The notes below the pieces were generated by a model. The model did not search any database. It saw only the letters and a list, made by a program, of their open reading frames with translations, and was not told the DNA's origin. From an uncultured Parabacteroides sp. (GTDB taxonomy: Bacteria > Bacteroidota > Bacteroidia > Bacteroidales > Tannerellaceae), in the NCBI GenBank assembly GCA_944325345.1, contig CALUZV010000023.1, forward strand, positions 1 through 58,968: a stretch of DNA of 58,968 nt, given 5' to 3'. Shown one piece after another: positions 17,826-25,027 of the stretch (position 1 is the stretch's first letter; every line of letters starts with the position of its first letter). The position numbers and the translations under genes were made by a program.

Positions 17826-18017
17826 ATACCCCTTCCCCCTTCGGGGACTTCCCCTAACTTAGGGGGAGAGTTCAGATAGTATTAGATAGTATTAGAGGCT
17901 CTTATGTTTAGCCCGGCATTTCAATGCCGGGAACAATGCGAACTAACACTATCCGCACTGCTCCCCTGCGAAGGGGAGCTGGCAGCGAAGCTGACTGAGG
18001 GGTCTGACTGAGGGGTT
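17826..18017. mobile_element. Palindromic MITE-like element, copy 2
   Basis: A shorter version of copy 1, with inner ends GATAGTATTAG (17875-17885, partly doubled) and CTAACACTATC (17943-17953). The 64 bases at 17954-18017 are identical to 17458-17521. A further partial arm (CTTCGCAGGGGAAGAGTTCAGATAG) lies at about 18058-18081. Confidence 0.75.
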
Positions 18018-18130
18018 ATCCCATCCCCCACCCCATCCCCCCTGCGGGGGACTTCACCTTCGCAGGGGAAGAGTTCAGATAGCTATCAATCAACAATATA
18101 ATTTATAATTCATAATTCATCATTCTAAAA

Positions 18131-20335
18131 GTGTCATTCCCCTTCATCCAACAACCCGACTCCATGGAGTGCGGCGCGACCTGCCTCCGCATGATAGCCA
18201 AGTATTACGGCAAAGAATATTCGGCGGAGACGATGCAACGGCTGTGCCTCGTTACGCGCGAAGGCGTCTCGATGCTCAGCATCAGCGACGCGGCGGAATA
18301 TCTGGGCTTCCGAACCGTCTGCGGACGCATCACGCTGGAGAAAGTCGTCGAGCAACGGCCTTTCCCCTGCATCCTGCATTGGAACCAGGAGCATTTCGTG
18401 GTCCTCTACGACGTCAAGACGCGGCGCGACGGCGAACACATCTTCTGCATCGCCGACCCGGGCAAGAACCTCCTCCAACTGGACGAAGACACGGTGCGCA
18501 ACGCTTGGATAAGCACGCGGACACGGGGCGAAGAGAAAGGCATCCTGATGGCACTCCAGCCGACGCCGGCTTTTTATGAGAAGAGCGACGAGAAGCGGCG
18601 GATGGAGCGGCCGTTCTACTTCCTCTGGGGTTATATGAAGCCCTACAAGCGGTATTTCGTGCAGCTGCTGCTGGGATTGGCGCTCGGGAGCGTCCTGCAA
18701 CTGATTTTCCCCTTCCTGACGCAGGCCATCGTGGACAAAGGTATCGAGGGGAAGAACCTGAACTTGATTTACCTGATACTTTTGGGGCAGCTGATGCTGG
18801 TGGCGAGCCGCGCGTCGGTGGACTTCATCCGGAGGTGGATATTGCTGCATATTTCGACGCGGGTAAACATCTCGCTGCTCTCGGATTTCCTGATTAAGCT
18901 GATGAAACTGCCGATGGCGTTCTTCGATACGAAGCTCGTCGGCGACTTGATACAACGCATACAAGACCACGACCGGGTGGAGCGGTTTCTGACGGCGCAG
19001 ACGCTGTCGGTGATGTTCTCGGCGTTCAGTTTCGTCGTCTTCGGAGCGGTGCTGCTCTACTACGACCTCGTTATCTTCCTGATCTTCCTCTTCGGGAGCG
19101 CGCTCTATGCCGCGTGGGTCTTCCTCTTCCTGAAGAAACGCCGCCTCTTAGACTATACTTATTTCGAGCAACGGGCAAGGAACCAGAGCAAGACGATGCA
19201 GATGCTCAACGGAATGCAGGAGATAAAGTTGCAAAATTGCGAGCGTCGCCGTCGCTGGGAATGGGAAGACGTGCAGGCGGATTTGTTCCGCACGAACATC
19301 GAGGCGATGAAGCTGCAGCAGAGCCAGGAGGCCGGGAGTATCCTCATCAACGAAGTAAAGAACATCGTGATTACCGTCGTGGCGGCGACTGCCGTCATCA
19401 ACGGAAATCTCTCGCTCGGTATGATGCTCGCCATCCAATACATCATCGGACAGCTGAACGCGCCGGTAGAACAGTTCGTCCAGTTCATCTATGGCTGGCA
19501 GGACGTCCAAATCTCCTTGGAACGCATGAGTGAAATCCGCCAGCGCGAGGAAGAAGAGACACCGGAGCGCGAAGTTACCGCCTTCACCGGCGAGAACCAC
19601 GACATCCGGATAGAGAACCTCACCTTCCAATACGAAGGGCCGCATTCCCCGAAAGTATTGGACAACGTGAGCCTCGATATCCCGCAGGGAAAGATAACCG
19701 CCATCGTCGGCACCAGCGGAAGCGGGAAGACGACGCTGATAAAGCTCCTGCTGGGTTATTACAAGCCCGTCGAGGGACGAATCACGGTCGGCGGCTGCGA
19801 CCTTGAGAAGTTCAGCCTCCGGTGGTGGCGCGGACAGTGCGGGGCGGTGATGCAGGACGGCTATCTCTTCTCCGAATCCATCGCGCGGAACATTGCCGTC
19901 GATGATAACGACATCGATACGGAGAAACTCGCCCATGCAGCGGCGATTGCGAATATCGATGAGTTCGTAGAGCGTCTCCCCTTGCGCTACAATACGGTCA
20001 TCGGGCAGGACGGACAAGGCGTGAGCCAGGGACAAAGGCAACGCATCCTGATTGCTCGCGCGGTCTATCGCAATCCTTCGTTCCTTTACTTCGACGAGGC
20101 GACAAACTCCTTGGACGCGAACAATGAGCGCGCCATCGTCGAAAACCTGACGGATTTCTACCGGGGGAAGACGGTGATTGTTGTCGCCCACCGGCTGAGT
20201 ACCGTCCGCCATGCCGACCAAATCGTTGTCTTGGAGAAAGGAAGGATTATGGAACGCGGGACGCATGAGGAACTGATTGCGAAGCGCGGGGCGTACTTCA
20301 ATTTGGTGAAGAACCAGCTGGAGCTGGGGAATTGA
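18131..20335 (+). CDS. C39 peptidase-containing ABC transporter (PCAT) for double-glycine peptides
   Basis: 734 aa with a GTG start that gives the normal C39 N-terminus. The peptidase domain (1-140) has Q8, catalytic C14, H88 in EHFVVL and D109 in IADPG. Six TM segments lie at about 165-450. The ATPase has Walker A GTSGSGKTT, the signature VSQGQ in place of LSGGQ, and Walker B FLYFDEATNSLD. Such proteins cut the leader after Gly-Gly and export the core through the inner membrane. The two GG-leader peptides at 11.4-12.0 kb are the obvious substrates. A separate HlyD adaptor is missing; only a 53-aa anchor-like protein follows. Confidence 0.93.
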   Translation: MSFPFIQQPDSMECGATCLRMIAKYYGKEYSAETMQRLCLVTREGVSMLSISDAAEYLGFRTVCGRITLEKVVEQRPFPCILHWNQEHFVVLYDVKTRRDGEHIFCIADPGKNLLQLDEDTVRNAWISTRTRGEEKGILMALQPTPAFYEKSDEKRRMERPFYFLWGYMKPYKRYFVQLLLGLALGSVLQLIFPFLTQAIVDKGIEGKNLNLIYLILLGQLMLVASRASVDFIRRWILLHISTRVNISLLSDFLIKLMKLPMAFFDTKLVGDLIQRIQDHDRVERFLTAQTLSVMFSAFSFVVFGAVLLYYDLVIFLIFLFGSALYAAWVFLFLKKRRLLDYTYFEQRARNQSKTMQMLNGMQEIKLQNCERRRRWEWEDVQADLFRTNIEAMKLQQSQEAGSILINEVKNIVITVVAATAVINGNLSLGMMLAIQYIIGQLNAPVEQFVQFIYGWQDVQISLERMSEIRQREEEETPEREVTAFTGENHDIRIENLTFQYEGPHSPKVLDNVSLDIPQGKITAIVGTSGSGKTTLIKLLLGYYKPVEGRITVGGCDLEKFSLRWWRGQCGAVMQDGYLFSESIARNIAVDDNDIDTEKLAHAAAIANIDEFVERLPLRYNTVIGQDGQGVSQGQRQRILIARAVYRNPSFLYFDEATNSLDANNERAIVENLTDFYRGKTVIVVAHRLSTVRHADQIVVLEKGRIMERGTHEELIAKRGAYFNLVKNQLELGN

Positions 20336-20358
20336 CAATTAACAATGGACAATTGACA

Positions 20359-20520
20359 ATGGAAGAGAAAGATAAAGAGATTGAGCTGAGGAGCGAGAAG
20401 GTGCGGAATTTGATTGGCGAGATGCCGCCGTTCCTGATTCGGTGGGGGAATATTATCCTTGTCGTCATTACGATACTTTTGGGTGTCGGGTTTTGGGTGG
20501 CGATGAAGTATGTGGCGTAA
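20359..20520 (+). CDS. Tiny single-pass protein resembling the N-terminal anchor of HlyD-type adaptors
   Basis: 53 aa from the ATG at 20359; a TTG at 20332 would couple it directly to the exporter stop but lies in a dispersed repeat. An acidic/basic N-terminus (KEIELRSEKVRNLIGEMPPF) precedes IRWG and one TM helix, then an immediate stop. This matches the start of HlyD-family fusion proteins that follow bacteriocin exporters in Bacteroides (from memory), but the coiled-coil and barrel are absent. Either it is a relic of a lost adaptor or a free-standing partner of the exporter. Confidence 0.6.
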   Translation: MEEKDKEIELRSEKVRNLIGEMPPFLIRWGNIILVVITILLGVGFWVAMKYVA

Positions 20521-20540
20521 AACCTTACTTAGGAAAAAGG

Positions 20541-20635
20541 GACGCGGATGACACGGATAACGCGGATTTGTTCTGATTTTTAGAATTTCCACAAACCAAT
20601 CTGTGCGAATCCGTGTTATCCGTGTCATCCGCGTC
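20541..20635. repeat. GACGCGGAT-type hairpin between convergent genes, copy 1
   Basis: Arms of about 28 nt (20541-20568 and 20608-20635) pair with few mismatches. Each arm carries GCGGAT/ACGGAT at 9-bp steps. It fills the convergent gap and may terminate both transcripts. Related copies lie at 24934-25012 and 27460-27536. Confidence 0.8.
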
Positions 20636-20636
20636 C

Positions 20637-22544
20637 TTATTCTGATAAAACCACTACTTTCCCTTCCTTCTGAATATATTCGAACAACTCGCGATAGAAT
20701 CGATGGCGGCACAAGGTCGCCGAATCCCCGATGATGATGAGTTTCATCCGGGCCCGGGTGATGGCGACGTTCATTCGTCGCAGGTCGCTGAGGAATCCTA
20801 TCTGCCCTTCCTCGTTGGCACGCACGAGGCTGATGAGGATAACGTCGCGTTCCTGTCCTTGGAACCCATCGACAGTATGTACGGTGATGAGTTTCCGGAA
20901 GGGTTTGAAGAAGGCGTTGCGTTTGATGAGGGAGCGGAGGTAATGAACTTGCGCCTTGTAGGGAGAGATGAGTCCGAAATCGATGTTTTCATCCAAAAGC
21001 CTCTCTTTCCCGATATCTTCCATATAGACTTGCAGCTGGAGGACGAGTAATTCCGCCTCCGCCCGATTGATGCGGCTCAAGGTTTCGCCTTGCTGATCTT
21101 CGGGGAAATCCATGCCTCGGGTATCGACCCAAACGATCGGCGTATCCCACATGAGGATGCCGCGATTGCGCACTTCGGGCGCCGCCTGCAGTTCGTCGTG
21201 GTAGAACCAGCGCGAAGAGAAGCGCATGATTTCCTCGTTCATCCGGTATTGAATCTTCAAGAGCGAGACAACCTCGGGATGTCGGAAAGCAACATATTGC
21301 ATCAGCGTCCTATCCAACCCGCCACGCTGGGCATCGGGACATTTCACCGTCGGGGGCAACTGTTGGTGGTCGCCGGCAAGGATGACGCGGTCTGCCTTCC
21401 CGATGGCTATCCAGCAGGCAGCCTCCAACGCCTGCGCCGCCTCGTCGATGAAAAGCGTGGTAAAGCGATGGGCCGTCAAGAGGCGATTGGCGGAGCCGAC
21501 AAGCGTCGAAGCGACGACCCGTGCCTCGTCGAAGAGGGAAGCATCAATGCCTATCTCCAGCTCCGTCGCCCGTTGGCGGAGGCGGGAAAGGCGATTGCGG
21601 AGGGTATCACGTTCGGCGCGGCTGCGGTTTCGCATCGACGACTGCGCCTCGCGGATGGCTTTCCGGATGCTCCACAGTTCCGGGTAGTCGGGATGCGATT
21701 CGAAGCGGCGTTCGTAGGTAAAGGAAAGCATCTTGTCGTTTACGCGCGTCGGATTGCCGATTCGGAGGACGTGGACGCCCCTATCGACCAGCTTTTCGGC
21801 TATCCAATCCACAGCGGTGTTGCTTTGGGCGCAGACGAGGACTTGATTTTCGCGATGGAGGGTCTCGAAGATGGCCTCGACGAGGGTTGTCGTCTTCCCC
21901 GTGCCCGGGGGACCGTGGACAATGCTTACTTCTTTGGCCCCTAAGACGCGATTTACGGCCTCTTCCTGACTCCGGTTGAGCCAGGGGAAGCGGATAGGAA
22001 ACAACTGCCGCGAGGCGGGCGCTATGGAGCCTAAAAGCACGTCGCGAAGATGGGCCAGCGGTGTCCCCTTCGCTTTTATCACCTCTTCCAGGGCGGAGAA
22101 CATGGCGCGGTAGGAGGTCTCGTCGAAGTAGAGCTGCACGCCGAGGTCCGTCATCCCCAACAAATCGGTCAAGGCGGCGGGTGAAGGCAGCGCAACCACC
22201 ATCGTGTCGTCCTGGACATAGCTAATCGTCGCCGAGAAGTTCAGGTAGCGGAGCTTGCCGCCCGCCGTCGGCGTGAAGAAGCAGACGGGGCGCCCGTATT
22301 CGAAGAGATGCTCCACGTCGCGGTCTTCCCTGCGATTAATTTCGACGACTAATTGGTTGAGGGAGTTATAATAGCTCCGCCCCGTGAGGACGGGATACCA
22401 GCAGACGCCCTGGCGGACACGACGGGGAATGCCGGCACGCTCGGTCTGCTCCTTATATGCCTCTTTCTCGTAATGATATTCCATCTGCAAGAGATTCTGA
22501 TGCAGCTGCAGATGGGCAAGCGGAGAGATAAGTTGATTTTGCAT
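20637..22544 (-). CDS. Superfamily 1 DNA/RNA helicase (Upf1/IGHMBP2-like AAA protein)
   Basis: 635 aa from the ATG at 22544, which fits the -7 box at 22572-22579. Walker A GPPGTGKTT is near residue 213. Walker B/DEAA-type FIDEAAQALEA is near 363, motif III GDHQQLPPT follows, and C-terminal motifs include VHTVDGFQGQERDVI and NVAITRAR. The spacing matches the Upf1-like SF1B group, which unwinds DNA or RNA 5'-3'. The N-terminal 190 residues form a beta-barrel-like accessory region. Cytoplasmic, with no partner gene nearby. It is probably a stand-alone gene with a general nucleic-acid role. Confidence 0.88.
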   Translation of the reverse strand: MQNQLISPLAHLQLHQNLLQMEYHYEKEAYKEQTERAGIPRRVRQGVCWYPVLTGRSYYNSLNQLVVEINRREDRDVEHLFEYGRPVCFFTPTAGGKLRYLNFSATISYVQDDTMVVALPSPAALTDLLGMTDLGVQLYFDETSYRAMFSALEEVIKAKGTPLAHLRDVLLGSIAPASRQLFPIRFPWLNRSQEEAVNRVLGAKEVSIVHGPPGTGKTTTLVEAIFETLHRENQVLVCAQSNTAVDWIAEKLVDRGVHVLRIGNPTRVNDKMLSFTYERRFESHPDYPELWSIRKAIREAQSSMRNRSRAERDTLRNRLSRLRQRATELEIGIDASLFDEARVVASTLVGSANRLLTAHRFTTLFIDEAAQALEAACWIAIGKADRVILAGDHQQLPPTVKCPDAQRGGLDRTLMQYVAFRHPEVVSLLKIQYRMNEEIMRFSSRWFYHDELQAAPEVRNRGILMWDTPIVWVDTRGMDFPEDQQGETLSRINRAEAELLVLQLQVYMEDIGKERLLDENIDFGLISPYKAQVHYLRSLIKRNAFFKPFRKLITVHTVDGFQGQERDVILISLVRANEEGQIGFLSDLRRMNVAITRARMKLIIIGDSATLCRHRFYRELFEYIQKEGKVVVLSE

Positions 22545-22571
22545 AGGCAATACGTCATTTCTTTGGGGGTG

Positions 22572-22579
22572 CAAAGATA
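22572..22579 (-). promoter_or_regulatory. -7 box TATCTTTG for the helicase gene
   Basis: A minus-strand match to TAnnTTTG, 27 bases upstream of the ATG at 22544. It lies back to back with the nuclease promoter at 22608-22615. Confidence 0.7.
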
Positions 22580-22607
22580 AGGAACTTGCCCAAAAGGAAG
22601 AAATGTT

Positions 22608-22615
22608 TACTTTTG
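22608..22615 (+). promoter_or_regulatory. -7 box TACTTTTG for the nuclease gene
   Basis: A match to TAnnTTTG with a TTG at 22586-22588 as -33 element, 19 bp upstream. The transcript would start near 22621, before the ATG at 22643. Confidence 0.7.
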
Positions 22616-22642
22616 CAACCGAATTTAAAGCACACAAAGAAG

Positions 22643-23656
22643 ATGGCAAAGAAAAACGTAAGAAGAGGCAAGCGCAAAACTTCCTCTTCGTGGCTCGGAA
22701 AACTCGGGAAGTGGACAGCAGGGACGCTCTTCGTCATCGCCTGCTTCGTCGCCTCCCACTACGCATACGATTACCTCCGGGATGTCGATTGGAAGCGGCT
22801 CATCAGCATCAAGGAACCGCCTACCACGGATTGGGTCGAGGACAAACTCGACGAGGCGAAGGATATGGCCCAGAAAAGTATCCAGCGAACCGAGGAATAC
22901 CTCGCCGAGACCAAGGAGCGCGTCGAGAGCGTGAAGCAATCCCCTACCCTCCCCTTCCCGGAACAGGTCGAAATTCCGGTCCTCCAGAAAAAAAGGACCG
23001 AGCAAATCATCCGGCACGAGGGTTATACGGTTTCTTATAATTCCGACTACCGCATCGCCAACTGGGTCGCCTACGAACTGACTGCCCGCGAAGCCAAGAG
23101 CACCCGTGCCTCGCGCTCGAACAAATTCCGCCCCGACCCCGATGCCAAGGGCGCCTCGGCACTCAACGAAGATTATTCCAAAACGGGCTTCGACAAGGGG
23201 CACCTCGCTCCCGCCGGCGACATGAAGTGGTCCCACCGCGCGATGCAGGAATCTTTCTACTTCAGCAACATCTGCCCGCAGGAACCGGGACTCAACCGAG
23301 GCGTATGGCGCATCCTCGAGGAGCAATGCCGCCTCTGGGCGAGCGACAACGGCGTGCTCTACGTGGCGACAGGGCCCGTCATCCCCGACACCGGACTGCG
23401 CCGCCTGGGGAAAAACCGCGTCGGCGTGCCCCGCCAGTTCTACAAGGTACTCTGCACGGTTGTGGACGGGCAATACGAGGCCATCGGCTTCCTGTTTCAG
23501 AATATCGACTACAAGGACGACGAGCCGGTGCAGGCGCATATCGTCAGCGTCGATAGTGTCGAGGCCGTTACGGGGATAGATTTCTTTCCTGCGCTGCCCG
23601 ACGAGGTGGAAAACCGGATAGAGGCGAGTGTAAACGAGGGCGCGTGGTCCTTTTAG
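22643..23656 (+). CDS. Membrane-anchored DNA/RNA non-specific endonuclease (NUC1/EndA type)
   Basis: 337 aa from the ATG at 22643, downstream of the predicted start of transcription. A very basic N-terminus precedes one TM helix (about residues 25-45), then a helical spacer (55-115), then the nuclease domain. The catalytic motif is FDKGHLAPAGDM near residues 180-192, a D-K-G-H variant of DRGH with the general-base His. FYFSNICPQEPGLNRGVW supplies the metal-binding Asn. With an N-in anchor the nuclease would face the periplasm, where it could degrade incoming or self-released nucleic acid. Confidence 0.88.
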   Translation: MAKKNVRRGKRKTSSSWLGKLGKWTAGTLFVIACFVASHYAYDYLRDVDWKRLISIKEPPTTDWVEDKLDEAKDMAQKSIQRTEEYLAETKERVESVKQSPTLPFPEQVEIPVLQKKRTEQIIRHEGYTVSYNSDYRIANWVAYELTAREAKSTRASRSNKFRPDPDAKGASALNEDYSKTGFDKGHLAPAGDMKWSHRAMQESFYFSNICPQEPGLNRGVWRILEEQCRLWASDNGVLYVATGPVIPDTGLRRLGKNRVGVPRQFYKVLCTVVDGQYEAIGFLFQNIDYKDDEPVQAHIVSVDSVEAVTGIDFFPALPDEVENRIEASVNEGAWSF

Positions 23657-23716
23657 GGGGCCGGGGGAACTGCCTCGCCAGTAGAAAATGCTTCCTTTTG
23701 AAAAAAAGGACTGGAT

Positions 23717-23884
23717 ACTCAGTATTTATTAGGTTCTATTAACAAAGAAGTCTAAACACTCAGTATCCTTTAACTTATATTAACAAGTAGCAATTATCTA
23801 CTCAGTATCCTTTGACTTATATTAACAAGTAACTATTTTTTACTCGGTATTTATTAGGTTCTATTAACAAATAGCTATTTTTGA
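23717..23884. repeat. Four tandem 41-42-bp repeats (ACTCAGTAT type)
   Basis: Copies begin at 23717, 23758, 23800 and 23842 with ACTC(A/G)GTAT. Each holds a TTATTAGGTTCTATTAA- or ACTTATATTAA-type half and a second weak palindrome such as AGTAGCAATTATCTACT. The array sits between the nuclease stop and the AraC promoter. No gene is seen in 23657-24002. Confidence 0.88.
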
Positions 23885-23965
23885 TTCTGGCGCCGTTTCC
23901 TTCCTACCCGTAAAACTGATACGCTTTTCAGTAAAAAGGGTTATATGGGGGCGAAAAGCATCCGT

Positions 23966-23973
23966 TACCTTTG
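23966..23973 (+). promoter_or_regulatory. -7 box TACCTTTG for the AraC-type regulator
   Basis: An exact match to TAnnTTTG, 29 bases upstream of the ATG at 24003. Confidence 0.7.
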
Positions 23974-24002
23974 CAGCGAAAATAATCAGAGTAGAGAGAG
24001 AA

Positions 24003-24902
24003 ATGGGAAACAAGCTATTAGACCTGAAGACCGTCTGCGAATGCAACCGCTGCCTGGGCACGAAGACCCTCCATCCGCAAGCCACCCTGATCAACCTGGG
24101 CAAAAACGGCTTGGCGGAGGATTCCGTGAAGTTCGAGTTCTACGCCATCCTGCTTATCGAGGATTGTGCGGACGGATGCAGCAGCTGCGGGCGCCGCTTC
24201 TACGATTTTGCCAACGCCACGATGGTCTTCCTCAGCCCCGGCGAGGTTTTCCGGATGAGCAACGACAACACGCTGCCCGACAAGGGCTGGCTGCTGGCTT
24301 TCCACCCCGACCTCCTCTTCCGCACGACACTGAAAAGCCATATCCGCGACTACACCTTCTTCTCCTACCGCAAGGAGGAAGCGCTGCACCTCTCGCAACG
24401 GGAAACGGCGACGATAAGCTGCTGCCTCGAGCATATCGAAGCCGAGCTGCACCATCCGATCGATACGCACACGAGTACCATCCTCTCGCGCCACATCGAA
24501 CTGATGCTCGACTACTGCGCACGTTACTATGAACGGCAATTTATCACCCGCGAGAACAAAAACAAAGCCATCCTCGAGCAATTAGCGACGCTCGCCACCC
24601 GATACATCTCCTCCGGAAAGCTGAGAGACGAAGGGATGCCCGTGGCGGAACACTTCGCGCACCAGCTCAACCTCTCCGCCGCCTACTTCAACGACCTGCT
24701 GAAGTTCGAGACCGGCCTGAACCTGCGTGAATACCTCCAACTGAAGCAACTGGAGATGGCGAAACAGCTCCTCCTGAAGGGCGAGGCGACGCCGGCCGAG
24801 GTAGCCACCCGCTTAGGCTTCCCCAGCGTGCAATACTTCAGTTTTTTGTTCAAGAAAATGACAGGGGTGGGGCCGGGAGAATATAGGTGGGCGAGGAATT
24901 AA
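24003..24902 (+). CDS. AraC-family transcriptional regulator
   Basis: 299 aa. The N-terminal half (to about residue 180) is cupin-like, with Cys clusters near the start (CECNRCLG) and in CADGCSSCGRR. The C-terminal 100 residues carry the double helix-turn-helix: AYFNDLLKFETGLNLREYL in the first and ATPAEVATRLGFPSVQYFS in the second, followed by FKKMTGVGPGEYR. It binds DNA and usually controls a nearby or own promoter. No target is adjacent, as the next gene converges on it. The ligand is unknown; the Cys pairs could sense metal or redox state. Confidence 0.88.
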   Translation: MGNKLLDLKTVCECNRCLGTKTLHPQATLINLGKNGLAEDSVKFEFYAILLIEDCADGCSSCGRRFYDFANATMVFLSPGEVFRMSNDNTLPDKGWLLAFHPDLLFRTTLKSHIRDYTFFSYRKEEALHLSQRETATISCCLEHIEAELHHPIDTHTSTILSRHIELMLDYCARYYERQFITRENKNKAILEQLATLATRYISSGKLRDEGMPVAEHFAHQLNLSAAYFNDLLKFETGLNLREYLQLKQLEMAKQLLLKGEATPAEVATRLGFPSVQYFSFLFKKMTGVGPGEYRWARN

Positions 24903-24933
24903 GGGGGAAACGTGATACAAAAGCATAAAAAAG

Positions 24934-25012
24934 GACGCAGACAACGCAAATGACGCGGACTGACGCTGATTTTACAGCTGCATCAATCCGCGTCATCCGT
25001 GTCATCCGCGTC
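24934..25012. repeat. GACGCGGAT-type hairpin between convergent genes, copy 2
   Basis: The left arm starts GACGCAGACAACGCAAATGA and the right arm ends TCATCCGTGTCATCCGCGTC. It is more diverged than copy 1 but of the same family, and again in a convergent gap. Confidence 0.75.
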
Positions 25013-25027
25013 TCAGATAAGCAGGGA

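Noticed and set aside
19148..20338. 396-aa ORF antisense to the C39 exporter
   Set aside because: It overlaps the ATPase domain entirely and shows no independent motif.
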